64,000 bases of DNA from contig JAMYHX010000011.1 of assembly GCA_025529335.1 (NCBI GenBank), positions 62,001 through 126,000 on the forward strand, written 5' to 3'. Within the stretch, counting starts at the first letter, position 1. Each line of letters begins with the position of its first letter. Shown one piece after another: positions 1-11,371 of the stretch. Made by a program: the position numbers and the translations under genes. Under the pieces are notes generated by a model, which saw only the letters and a list, made by a program, of their open reading frames with translations, had not been told where the DNA came from and made no database searches. Source of the stretch: Rhizopus sp. PT2906 (Eukaryota > Mucoromycota > Mucoromycetes > Mucorales > Rhizopodaceae).

Positions 1-297
1 TCAACAGGTTTTCGATACTTGAATAAGCTCGGCTACGTACAAAAGGAAATGGATGAATGGTTTGAGGTAAAAAAAAAATTATGATTCAAAAGTTTCATTA
101 TGTTCAACTCGTATTTATTTAGAGAGGCAATCAAAACTACGTGACACAATTAGAGCTTTCGCTGGCGAGAGCGCTAGTAAACTCTCCAGACAAGAAGGCT
201 GTGAATCCATTTGAAGAAAGAGTGGACACTGAAAACGATTTTGAAACAATGTAAGAGATTAAAGAAAAGAGAGATCATATAATTGATATTTACCTGC

Positions 298-331
<34 letters not shown>

Positions 332-1347
332 AGGCAACCTGGCGATGGCTTGACACCACCTCATTTTTACGGCGAACTAACAAAAACAGAAGAAGGATGT
401 GACTTACTGAGGCAAAAGGGACATTTTAAACTATTTGCGGATTATGTTCGAAAATGTTCGTCAGAAAAAGTCATTTCAAACGAATCTTTGAGTCAATTGA
501 AGGCTGTCTTGTGGGCTTTAGGAAATATCGGTGCAACTAAAAACGGGTTACCGTTTCTGGAAGAAGAAGATATTGTAAAGGATATTGTGAATTTAGCAGA
601 GAATAGTGAGATACTTTCACTGAAAGGGTAAAATTGATTGTAATACATGTAGTAAAGAGTCACTGATAAATATTATAGAACATGTTATTTTGTCCTTGGT
701 TTAATTGCAAAGACACAACAAGGTGTAGAGTTACTAGGAGAAATAGGATGGGAAAGTGTTGTATCCGCTAATGGAGACCCTGAAGGACTTTGTGTACCAC
801 TGAATCTACACAAGTTTTTAACTGTAAATAATCGCCTATTGTTCTTTTATGCTTTAAATTAACAATAGCCCCCTTTTAGATTCAAAATTGGAAATACAAG
901 CCAGCACTGTCATCTCCGCCTCAGTTGCCTCGATCAGCAACCCTGGATTCAATAGGAGCAAATATTCTGAAGCATATTGGGGATATGAGCAATCATATTT
1001 TAGCAAATGAAGCATTCAAAAACTTGGCCAAACTAAAACAAACACATCCAGAATCATTTAAACGGGTTGACTTGTATTATTCAGTATGTCAATTACTAGG
1101 CAGTTACCATTTTAGATCTCCTGTACGCAAATATGTCTTGGATATATTTGACATGCGCTTCACCAGCGAATTATTGAAGACATTAGATGACATATCAACA
1201 CATACAAAGACAGCGAATTCCATACCATTTACAATGCAGCCCTCTTCAGCATCCTCTTTAAATTCTATTACCACCACTCATACTGTTAATATACCTCAAG
1301 AAAAATTAGAGCCAAAGGTCAAAAAAGTTGGCTTTCATGTAAAATAA
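1..1347 (+). CDS. RICTOR: Rictor/Tsc11 family TORC2 subunit, 3' part (partial)
   Basis: C-terminal part of the TORC2 scaffold Rictor (yeast Tsc11/Avo3, S. pombe Ste20), which with TOR kinase controls actin and AGC kinases. The 5' part lies left of the window. I join exons 1-66, 123-250, 334-627, 679-823 and 880-1347; all junctions keep phase and give a continuous protein. Family marks are STGFRYLNKLGYV at the left edge, the segment LWALGNIGATKNGLPFL and the following CYFVLGLIAKTQQGVELL, typical of the conserved C-terminal Rictor domains. The last exon is less conserved and ends KKVGFHVK. The third exon follows an intron containing a 29-base A run at 301-329. Seen: motifs and splice signals. 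Known: TORC2 role of the family. Confidence is high for the family. Confidence 0.88.
301..329 (+). repeat. Poly-A run inside a Rictor intron
   Basis: A 29-base A homopolymer directly upstream of the intron acceptor (ctag, ending at 333). It is an assembly-length-uncertain simple repeat and has no coding effect because it is intronic. Confidence 0.9.
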
Positions 1348-1529
1348 AATGGAGTTTAAATTTCATGACACATCCTGCGAACATCAGTATCAAACAATTT
1401 CCCTCGTTTCTTATTGGACGATGAAGCATCTCTCCTTCTCTCGCTTATTTGCTTGCTTATAATAAAGATATAATTATTATCTATTCCTCTTTTTTTTTCT
1501 CTTTTTCTTTATTTATAAAATAGAAAAAA

Positions 1530-2847
1530 ATGACTGAAGTCTGTCCTATGTCACCTGCTTCTTCCATTGCTAGCAGAAGAAGATATCGGTTTGCAACTGA
1601 GGTAGTCACAGTTGATAGTCCAGATGATCCGCATAATGCTGCTTCCGTTCCAATCTACCAAACAGCCACATTCAAACAGAAAGGTGCCAATGCAACTGGA
1701 GAATACGATTATTCTCGTAGCGGTAATCCCACTCGTACTCATGTTGGTAAATATCATTTCCATATATGTATATCTTCATCACAAGAAACTAACTGCTTTC
1801 TAGAAAACCATTTAGCAAAGATAATGGGTGCCGAACGTGCCTTGGTAGTGACAAGCGGTATGGGCGCATTAGATGTCATTACCCGTATTGTTCGAGCAGG
1901 CGAAGAAATCATTGCTGGTGATGACCTCTACGGTGGCACCAATCGACTTTTAAGCTTCTTAAACAAGAGTCAAAACATAAAGACACATCATATCGATACT
2001 ACGCAGTCCGACACAATCATTCCATATCTCTCTGATAAAACCCGTCTGGTGTTGTTAGAGAGCCCAACAAACCCTTTGATCAAGATTAGTGATATTCGCA
2101 CTATTTCAAAGCACGTCCATGAGCGTTGTCCAAATGCACTAGTTGTGGTCGATAATACAATGATGAGTCCTTACTTGCAGCGTCCACTGGAATTGGGAGC
2201 TGATATCTCCTACCACTCTGGTACCAAATACTTATCAGGTCATCATGACCTTATGGCTGGCGTTATTGGTTGTAAAACAGCTAGCATTGCAGATGTATGT
2301 ATATACTTAATCACCTACAGATGAAGGCTTCTAATATGTAATCTAGGAGCTCTATTATGTCATTAATGCCACTGGATGCGGGCTGGGTCCATTTGATTCC
2401 TGGCTTTTGCTACGTGGTGTCAAGACTCTTGCGGTTCGTATGGACAGGCAGCAGTCTAGTTGCATTCGTATCGCAGAATATCTAGAATCATTAGGATTCA
2501 AAGTTCACTTTCCCGGCTTGCGATCCCATCCACAATACGAACTACATCAATCACAATCTTCTGGACCAGGTGCTGTGCTCAGTTTTGAGACAGGGGATAT
2601 CGGTTTATCAGAAAGAATTGTAGAAGCAACAAAACTGTGGAGTATTAGCGTATCCTTTGGATGCGTCAACTCTTTAATTAGTATGCCCTGTAGAATGTCT
2701 CATGCTTCTATCCCTGCTCACATTCGTGCAGAAAGAGCATTGCCCGAAGACCTGATTCGTTTATGTGTGGGCATTGAAGATCCTGATGATCTCATTGAAG
2801 ACTTGGAACAAGCTTTGTTTATCGCAGGCGGATTGCCTAGAAAATAA
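1530..2847 (+). CDS. STR3: Cystathionine beta-lyase (PLP enzyme)
   Basis: PLP-dependent enzyme of the Cys/Met metabolism family; family knowledge points to cleavage of cystathionine to homocysteine, pyruvate and ammonia in methionine synthesis. Exons 1530-1746, 1804-2294 and 2347-2847 join in phase to 402 aa, a normal length. Visible marks are the N-terminal YDYSRSGNPTR motif, the cofactor-binding stretch VVTSGMGALDV, the aspartate in VVVDNTMMSPYL, and the Schiff-base lysine in SGTKYLSGHHDLMAGVIG. The C-terminus LCVGIEDPDDLIEDLEQAL is characteristic of the family. The start follows a pyrimidine-rich leader and an A-rich context. It could be a cystathionine gamma-synthase or a cysteine lyase of the same fold; the beta-lyase call comes from overall similarity to fungal Str3/MetC. 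Confidence 0.85.
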
Positions 2848-2924
2848 GATATCTATATTTATGTATATATAACAATAAAAAAGAGGATTGCTATCTTGTA
2901 CAAGAATGATCTATGATACACTTT

Positions 2925-5900
2925 TTAATCTTCAAGAGGCTCGTCCTCTTCTTCAGGTTCCACTACCACAACGGTAATCTGTGTTTGTTCCTTTTCTATC
3001 TTTGAGTTGCCTTCTTCATAAGTTACGCCTACGACCATACGATCTCTTCCACCGTTGGCAAGCATAAGTTTAGTAGGGCCATACTCAATTGTATTCAACA
3101 CGCTATTAACTTTCTGCATTGTTATATCAGTCAGTTCCTTCTTGATTGACTTGGCCCAAGGTTCGTGGCCTAGTCTAACACGCCCAATGGAAGCAGATAT
3201 TTCAATTGTCACCTTTGGTATCTTATCGGGACCACCACGTACATAGATTACGTTCAGACCTTGGAACTTGCCTGGCACTGACTGCAACGTTAGGCTCTTA
3301 TCTTTATCAGCTGCTAGCATACGTTCTGACACGGCACGATAAATGTAATCTGCTGGCGCTATGAGCCTCATAGGGACCTTCCAGCTGCCAGTGGACGAGA
3401 TGATATTATGTTTCTTGGTATCACGGTGAGGTAGATCAAGATCAAATTTCTTAAACACGTAATCAATCACGCTACCAGGTTCTACAGGACGGTGATTGGT
3501 CATTTTACCAAAGAGGTGAATGTTCCAACTGCTGGGTTCAATCTTTGTCTTCATCTCTTGTTCTGCCAAAGGATTGGGCTGCAGTAATTCATGAACATCA
3601 AGATAACCAACGGGATACAGCACCTCACGAGGTAAAATAGTTAAGCCACCTGCTTCCAAAACGCCACGACGCTCACGAACATAGGAGGTGATGGCTTTAG
3701 GGCCACCACAGTTAAAGCATTCAGGGTCATAGTTATACATAGAGAAGGCGCCTTCAGCCATTTCACGGAATAGCTTCCATCCACGCTTGAATCGCATCAG
3801 ACCTTGAGGTAGATACAGTCCTGTGTTATCAAGTGTCCATTCGAGATCAGATGGAACTCGTGAAATATCAGACCCAATGAATTCTTGAGTAGAATTGGGA
3901 GGAATGCGAATCCAGAGGGCATCCATGTCCATATAGGTACCACCATAATTATAAAGCAAAAGGCAGCGAATATAGTCTGTCAGATGCCAGTAAAAATGCT
4001 TACCCTTTTCCCAACGTTCCCATTCTTGAAGCCAGTCTTGTGTGCCAGGGCCAAAGTACCAACGCCATTTTAACAGGTTTTCCTTGTTGAAATTGACAAC
4101 TTGAATATTGTATCCACGTCGTACATAATCATTAAAGAAGTTTTGAGGAAGTGAGTTGGACATCATGATGATTGCAGCTTCTGGTTCATGAATCCATACC
4201 ATTTCCAGTGCGCGCCAATGTCTGTCAGTGAAGGTCGAAGGGTCGCTTGTCCAACAGACCCAATAGAGTAAATGCCAGTTATCTGTGTCAGTGTAGATAG
4301 ATGTCTTTGCCGATAAGATATCCTTGATGATCCACTGATCATTTTTGCCAATCACAGCAGGTTCCATATCGTCCTTTACTTTGGGCCCAGGAATCTTTTT
4401 ATAATCAGAAAGGTTGATCATAGAGACACCACGGTCAGGGTCACAAGCCCAGTTTTTGGATCTCCAGTCGTTGCTCTTTGCATGACAAGGGTAACAGAGC
4501 GCGCAACGACGTTGTGGATTCATTCCGACACATTGGGGTTCCTCATGAAGCAAGTTGCTGTACATCTTTCTAACACTCTTTTCAAAATTTTTGTAAAATC
4601 GCTTGGCAATCATCGTTTCTTCACACACGTCCTCGTCTGTGCTCTGGATGCGCTTGTCATGAATTGGTTGTATATCAAAACCAAATAGCCACATAGGTAA
4701 ATTGATATCATCCATTTCCTTAATAAATCGTTGTGGATAATCGATGGCGGTAATAGCATGAACAAGGTTGCGAGAGAGGGTATAAAGTGTGCCAGATGTA
4801 AATGGTGGTAAAATAGGCATTCCATAATCTAATTTTATATCCTTTCTATAATAGTCCACGGGAAGGTTTCTATATTCCAAAGAGAGTTATTTTATGATCA
4901 TGCCACCGCTTTTGTTGATTTATACCTGTAAACAAAGCCCTTCCAGTAGTTATCTTTGGGTTCATTTAATTCACTACAAACGATGTCCCATCTGACAAAC
5001 ACATCATCATCCGTCTTGATCAAATAGTCATAGTTTACGCCTGATGACCATCTCAGTGCTTCAAACAGTTTATGGCTCTTGTCCTTCTTTAAATCAGAAG
5101 TGGGCACCATCAATAGATCATGATACGTTTCAGATTCTTCAAGCACTGTGTCCCATGCATAAGAAGGTGAAGGTGGTTGTCCGATAACAAATCGATAGAC
5201 TACTTGCTGAGGCTTATCAATCCATTTCAATGTTGTTTCTCTCAACACACGTCTTTTATCTGCACTATCCCATGAAGACAAGATGAGAATTAAGATGGTT
5301 TGAGTGGTAGCAGTAACGGCATTATCCAATCCAAAGGTCTCTTTCATCAGCAAATTGGATGTATATTCAAATCGATGCACTTGGCCGGTCAAGACAAACG
5401 CAGAGTATGTCAATACAGCCAAAAATGGTAGCAACAGTATATTGAGTGCTGTCGTGCTCTTATAATGCGGGTTTGTTGGTAAGGCATCCTCGAGTTTTTG
5501 ACTATACTTTGGGCTTGAAGCAAAGATGAGTTTGAGAATGTTGGAAACAAAGAGAATAACACAGAGTGTAAGTTGAGTCTTGACAGGATCTGACATGCAA
5601 GAGTTGATGATTCCAGAAAGGCAGCAGGTACTGAGGGTAAGTGTCAGTAGACGAATGATGGCGTGCTTTATCTCATAATGGTATAACCATCGACTCAACA
5701 TGCTTGTTGTTAATATCCAACTCCAATAGCCTGATAGTAATGCCTACACAAAACTGTTAAGTACCTCACTGGTTTATATATATTCTTTTTTTTTTTCTTT
5801 ATTACCCAAAGTATAGCTACATAATATTCAGCTTGTGTTATCTGGATGAGTCTTGGACCACCTGCATCTCGTAAAGGGATCAGACTAGCTGCTTTCCAAT

Positions 5901-6095
5901 AGTGATATGTATAAAATAAGGAAGGTAGGAAACTAAGTGCTCTTAGAATGGTCACCGGTAATTGGTATCGACGAGGTACATTGAGACTTGAGATGATGCG
6001 CTTTTGCCTAAAAAACGGCAAAGTTGGTTGCTGTATAAAAAGAAAGATTGTGAGTCTTGGTTATTGTATTCCTTTATTTATTTTACCTGAGGCAT
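2925..6095 (-). CDS. Two-domain glycosyltransferase: GT31-like N half fused to GT32-like (DXD) C half
   Basis: One spliced gene of 998 aa. Exons on the minus strand are 6095-6087 (encoding only MPQ), 6030-5806, 5743-4926 and 4869-2925; the sum is divisible by three and each join keeps phase. The N-terminal ~150 residues hold several hydrophobic segments, suggesting a Golgi/ER membrane protein. The first catalytic half (about residues 210-400) has NYDYLIKTDDDVFVRWD, the acidic motif of GT31 beta-1,3-glycosyltransferases, continuing across the last intron into LPPFTSGTLYTLSRNLV, also GT31-like. The second half has YNYGGTYMDMDALWIR, the DXD sugar-nucleotide site of GT32 (Gly_transf_sug). A Cys-rich linker (CALCYPCHAKS) and an acidic tail follow no family I know. 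Donor, acceptor and linkage are unknown. Confidence 0.8.
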
Positions 6096-6540
6096 GGAAA
6101 GCTTCTATCCTTTTTATAATATAGAGAGAGAGGCTTTCTTTGTGTGGCTCTTTATTGGACTATGAAAAAAGGTTTAAAAAAATCTGTGCGCCTATCGGAA
6201 TCAGTCCTTAAGGAGGATCAGCACACATCAAAAAATTTTAAAAGGCGCGAATAATTCGAGATCTACATGAGCTCTCTTATTTAAGTAACCTTTGGCATTC
6301 TGACATAAGTGATATTATTGTATTGTAAAAGGATAAGAGTAAAGCAATTCTATTTTGCTTTAATACATGTAAGCAAAAGAGTAGAGTATATGCCATTAAT
6401 AACTAGTATAATCTTACAACAGCAGCGTAAATTACATGTAAATGACAGTCATGAACTCATTTTAATGATAAAGTTGAATAAAACACTGGAGCTTTCAAAA
6501 TTATTTCTTGTTCATTCATAATCACACAAGTACAATTCAA
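6096..6540. other. Intergenic, no gene recognised
   Basis: AT-rich leader region of the glycosyltransferase gene, then sequence without codon-like structure. A short open frame at 6309-6521 (+) shows no motif and is probably chance. An inverted CCAAT (attgg) lies near 6152. Confidence 0.5.
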
Positions 6541-6874
6541 TAATCAGTGACTATCTATGCCACCTCGAACGGGTCGCTCTGAAGGGAACAACAGCAAAAA
6601 AGGCATATAGCTAAAGAGTACTTTGATCTGGAAACTGTTGTAACAAATAGGTTACCCATTCACATAGCCAGGCAATGCCTTCAAGGGTGAGTCTTTCCAT
6701 ATGGACGCACTACTCTTTGAAAGACGGCAGAAAAATGCAGCTAGTGAGGTTGTTCGCCTCGAAGAACGATGGCGTATGCACCTACAATCGGCAAATATCC
6801 TTGATGAGCTTAATAGCAAAAATGATATGGCGTATTCTTTGATGAACACAAATCCACTAGCAATCTACAACTAG
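6541..6874 (+). pseudogene. Decayed coding-like segment upstream of the Fanzor relic
   Basis: From an ATG at 6556 a reading frame starts MPPRTGRSEGNNSKKGI and then meets stops. From about 6700 to 6872 a different, uninterrupted stretch reads like protein (MDALLFERRQKNAASEVVR, then helical, charged residues) and ends at a TAG. The composition looks coding but is interrupted by stops and frame changes. It may be the 5' part of the element that carries the Fanzor relic beginning at about 7070, or an unrelated gene fragment. I do not recognise the family. Confidence 0.3.
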
Positions 6875-7069
6875 GGCTTTGGACTAGAAAATAAAAGAGG
6901 TTCAACCTTCTGGTGTTTTTGTAAATTGAAGGTACAATTCTTGTTGTCAAATAAAGGCTTTTCTTAATAAATTCAATAAACTAAATTATTTACACTTGTT
7001 CTATCTCACTGTGTACCAGTCGTGCATTCAAGGAACAAAAGAGCTATGGTTTAAGTTAATGCACAATCG

Positions 7070-8170
7070 ATGCCTAGTGGGCTATATACCGTAACAAAGA
7101 AAAATAAGAAAAGCATGCATGGCCAGCTTTTCGTCAATCAAAAGCTTCAAACACAAAAGAAGAAAGTAAACATAGAACAACAGCAGACAAAAGGTATAAA
7201 AATGATTACCACACCTCTTCAGACTATCCTCAAAGATAATAATAAAAGTGTATTAAGCGCTTTAAAAAAAGACAGAGGATTGTATCTGATGTCTTGCTAA
7301 ACATCTCTATTATGGAATGCAAGAACGAAAAGGCGAACCTTTGTGAGTTATTGCTCCCAAGCAAAGATGCAGTGGAACAATATCAATGACCACAAACGAA
7401 AAATCTATCTGACACCTTGGGTAACATGACATTTTACGGTGTTGACCCAGGCTTCCGCACAGTGGCAACCTATCTCCAAATGAGCCCAAATATGTCATTT
7501 CATGTTTATACGTTTTCTCTTGGGCATCCGGGGTTTATTGGATTATTTCAAGGCTGAAGAGGGAAAAAACAAGACTGCAGGCTATAATGGAGCTTTGCGA
7601 AAAGGCTTCTACAACGAATATGATTTCTGCGAAACCTTGCACTTCTTTAGAGATCAAGCTCGCTCAGATGGTCGACACAGTGAAAGCAAAAAGCAACATG
7701 TACCTGATAATCAACAAGCATCAATTTTATAATGAAGTAAGAGAAAGAATGCTGTAGTATTGCTGCCACTCAAGTTGGGCAAGACACAAAACCAAAAAAA
7801 AAAGTCAGATTCAAGGCATACAGCCTTTCAGCAAAAAAATGGTCAGTAATACAGATCCAGAAAGGAATGTTGTTTTCTACAAGCACTCTGGCAGAGGGCA
7901 TGTATCGTTCGTAAAAAGGTACGAAAGAAGAAGTACAAATGTTTTATAAAAGCCCCTTTCCAGCAGACCAGTCGTCATTTCAAATAGCGATAATCGAAAC
8001 TCTGCTGTATCTGTGACGAGCCAATCGTTCACTCAAAGAAGAGCAACGGCAAGGTCAACCTTGGGACAATCGTTTGTGTCAATCCTGACTGCATTAGAAA
8101 CCAGGATACATTTACTGCAAGAAGCCGAGACACCAATGCAGGAATTAATATTATGAAAGCTGGATTGTAA
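7070..8170 (+). pseudogene. Degenerate Fanzor (TnpB-like RNA-guided nuclease), copy 1
   Basis: A broken gene with the two ends of a RuvC nuclease. The segment YGVDPGFRTVATYL (aspartate codon at 7444-7446) resembles the RuvC-I motif of Fanzor/TnpB proteins. In one frame ending at 8170 there is CCICDEPIVHSKKSNGK, then CVNPDC, then SRDTNAGINIMKAGL: a four-cysteine zinc ribbon followed by the RuvC-III aspartate (codon 8129-8131) in the R-D-x-N-A-x-x-N-I motif. Between them are at least two frame changes and several stops, so it is not functional. A basic N-terminal frame (7070-7300) and a helical stretch with KAKSNMYLIINKHQFYNEV fit the same protein. Family knowledge: Fanzors are eukaryotic relatives of TnpB, guided by an RNA encoded at the 3' end. 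The relic ends about 250 bases before the SMCR8-like start. Confidence 0.72.
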
Positions 8171-8416
8171 AAAGATAATTACAAACTATGACCATCCTTT
8201 GTTCTCAAAAGCCGTCAAGAAAGAATATGCTTTAAACAAACTATTCGATGGTTCGTCACAACTGGGAAGTTAATGTCGGACTTTTTCTTTGTGTGGTGAG
8301 CGGACCTCGGATATCCTCTTTCGGGTATTTGAGTTATTCCCCCAATCAAAATTCAAGGACTGCTTCCAATTTTTCAACACTGCATCTCTCTCTCTCTCTC
8401 TTTCGTTCTTTCTTTT

Positions 8417-11025
8417 ATGTCTCCACAAAGTAATTTATCGTACGTTAAGACTCAGTTTAATGTATACATGTTGATGTTTATGTATTTGTATTCAAAAGGC
8501 TCTATGACGACTTTGTACTTGTGAGCGAATTTTCAGAACTAGAAGGTCCTTTACCCTTAGTCATCATCAGTCAAGACGATTGTATTGATCTAAAACAAGA
8601 TGCATCCAAATTAAAGACGCTTGGACTGCAGAATTTCGATTTAAACGCATTTGCTCTTCGGGTTGTCTCGGTTGATAGAGGTCCAGGAGAAGAGTAAGAC
8701 GATCCATCATGTATATATGATACGCTAATGGTCTCCTTTTTGTATAGAAAATCCGAGACATTTTCAATTCCTGATGATACCCAAGTATACTTTACAGATA
8801 CAGAACATCAATATTCCGCATTTGTAAGTTAAATGACCAAGTTTTCGACATACATATATGGCTAACGTGTGTAACAAAAAGACACATCATTTAACGTTAT
8901 TTGACATTCATGCAAGAGGATACGTACACCCAGTCGCCCTTTCATACATCACAAGAGACTCAAGCAAGATGATACTCAAATTTGAAGATCTCATGGACCG
9001 GTTCAGTCGAGCCTCGAGTCATCTGAAACGAGGCAACTATGCCAACTTTATGCTTGACCTAAAATGTCGACTACTTGATTTAGAATACACCAAACTAGCC
9101 ACAAAGCACTTGTCAAAAGAAGCCATTGATCAGGCAGCAACAGTAATCAAATACATTATCGACACTCTCGAGGGATCCTACAACGCGATTGAACCACCTG
9201 ATGATTACAAACCCGTTTGCATTGATACCCTTTACCCTGTTCCCAACTTTGAACGCAAGCTTCGATCTTTGGCTCAGCTTTGTCGGCAATCCAACAAGGT
9301 CATTTCATTGGTATACTCTATGATGGAACCTTCTTCTTCTTCGCCACCGCAGGAAAGACTGACGTTTTCGAGATCAGTTATGCATGATATGTATGATGAG
9401 GCAATACGGTATATTCAGGAAACAACTCGGTACATAGGTCAGAGTTCTATTATTCTTGACTTGGAAGAAGAGGAATCGTTTGTTGAACCCGTGTCATCAG
9501 TATTAACCATTGGAAGAACGTTCATGTTGAATCTCGAGAACCCACAGCCAAGGGAGTAAGTCTTTTCTTTATATTTTACACAAAAAGAGAAATTAATCTT
9601 TTCTTTTATTCAAACAAAAAAAAAAGACAAGAATCCTACAAGGTACAAGTATATGCACACATGAGGTGCAGCTATAGTCATTCATACTATTGCTCATTAG
9701 GAACCCAAAGCATCTAGCTCTGCACCATCAGCAAGCAGTGATTCTGAGATCTATCCTATTTTGTTCACTGCATCACAGCTATGGAATCAAACGCAGGATG
9801 ACATCAAATTGTTAAAAACTCTTTACCGATACAAACCTATCATCGTAGACGTGATTTTTTCATTAATGACGGGCAGGATTGTCATTGTTCAAGGCAGCCT
9901 CAAGAGTAAAGAGTAAGAATGACCATAATTTTAACCCACTTTTAATCTCACTTTATAAAAAGACACGTTCAGGAGGTTGTTCAAGCACTATCCGTTTTTG
10001 TACCTGGACAAAGTCGAAAAAGGCACCAGATCATTGGCTGGCTTGAAGAAGAGGCACTGACGCATGTAGATAGCATTAAGCTTGTAGGCATGGATAAATA
10101 CAAAGTGAGCTCGAGCATGGTTCATATCGAGAGCAGCAGCTGCGTGTTTGATGTGGATGCAAAGAATGGGTCATTGCACTCTAGCCCTGTGTACGTCGAA
10201 GGATACTGGATTCATCAGTTTCTTGATCGAATGACGTTGTTTTCAGTAAGCTGCCTTTTTTTTTTTTTTTTTCCAGTTCAGCTGTGCATGAATAACTGAT
10301 ATCATTAGTAGACAGATGCCTCTTATTTAGCTTATTTACATACCATGTTTATGACGATTTCTCTCAAGGCATTTATCTATCATCATTTGTATGCATCGGA
10401 TGAATTTCAGCTGGAAAATATTAAAAGCAGCCATCACACCCAAAAGGGGTACACATCCGATAATAATTCTGAAGCAGGTAGCAGTACGGTCAGTAGCAGC
10501 AGTACGACACTCAGCAGGAAATGGAGTCAGCGACTGCTCGGTTACTTGAAGAAACATGAGGATCAAGAAGAAGAAGAAGATTATTCAGAAGATAATCAAG
10601 AGACCGTTACGCCGCATCGCCTGATGCAGGAGCAGCAATCAACTTTGCCACTTGCAGACCTGTTTCACCAACGCCCAAGACGAAATAGCGTGTCAACAAT
10701 TTATAGTATGAGTAGCTGTGGCAGTGATCATAGTGGTATATCAGATCGTAACCTACTCCACCAGGAACTTACTGCGAATGATCATGCGTTATTTGAGGAA
10801 GATGAAGAAGAGGAGGAAGAGGAGGATGGTATAGAGGAGTATTCACATAGAAGAAAACAGGAACAAGTAGGTCCAGATGGAGTATCTTTAATTGAACGAA
10901 GGGGAAGAAGATTTCTTCAAGATAAACTTAGGGTCTATGGTGATGATCAAACAATCGTTGTGGTAAGTGATTACATGGCATTAGCTTGTCAAATTTCTAA
11001 TATGCTTAAAGTATTTAGCGACTAG
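8417..11025 (+). CDS. SMCR8: SMCR8-like DENN-family protein
   Basis: Likely orthologue of SMCR8, the longin/DENN partner of C9orf72 in autophagy, lysosome and TOR-related signalling in animals. Eight exons: 8417-8439, 8499-8693, 8748-8823, 8882-9555, 9627-9642 (a 16-base micro-exon), 9701-9912, 9963-10245 and 10312-11025, giving 730 aa in phase throughout. The N-terminus LYDDFVLVSEFSELEGPLPL, then DTQVYFTD, HHLTLFDIHARGYVHPVALS and FSRASSHLKRGNY follow the SMCR8 pattern in order. The C-terminal DENN half contains RYKPIIVDVIFSLMTGRIVI. A long low-complexity insert rich in Ser, Glu and Asp (about residues 530-690) splits the C-terminal domain. Folliculin/Lst7 was considered but the N-terminal motif fits SMCR8 better. 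Role in fungi is inferred only. Confidence 0.78.
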
Positions 11026-11371
11026 TTTATTATAAAATCTTGCCCCCTTCCTTTTTTTACTACTTTAACATTTTATCCTTTTTGAGTAATATTATATTCC
11101 TCCCCCCCCTTTATGTGGAAAGTCAGTCAATTACTTAATGTAAATAAACAATACAGAAATAGATCTGATATTTGTCAACCAAAATAAAGGGGGGGGGGGG
11201 AAATGCGTTATAAAACGGGGTTTAATAAAAAGGACTACAACAAAACGCGTTTAAATCATCTTTTTGGCCTGCAAAATATAAAAAACCATTTATTAGGTAA
11301 AAAAGGGTAATTATTCTAAAAACAATGAATGAATGAATGAAAAAGGGTATACAACTATAAAAAATGATAAT
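11026..11371. other. Intergenic between convergent genes
   Basis: 3' flank of the SMCR8-like gene and of the minus-strand kinase. It holds a short C run (11102-11110), a G run (about 11190-11200) and an imperfect (ATGA)n near 11324-11341. No gene seen. Confidence 0.6.

Noticed and set aside
8248..8474. Two overlapping 61-codon frames before the SMCR8-like gene
   Set aside because: They cross the leader and first intron; the spliced frame from 8417 explains the region better.
8417..11025. Folliculin/Lst7 as the identity of the DENN-type gene
   Set aside because: FSELEGPLPL followed by DIHARGYVHP and FSRASSHLK fits SMCR8 better than the folliculin N-terminus.
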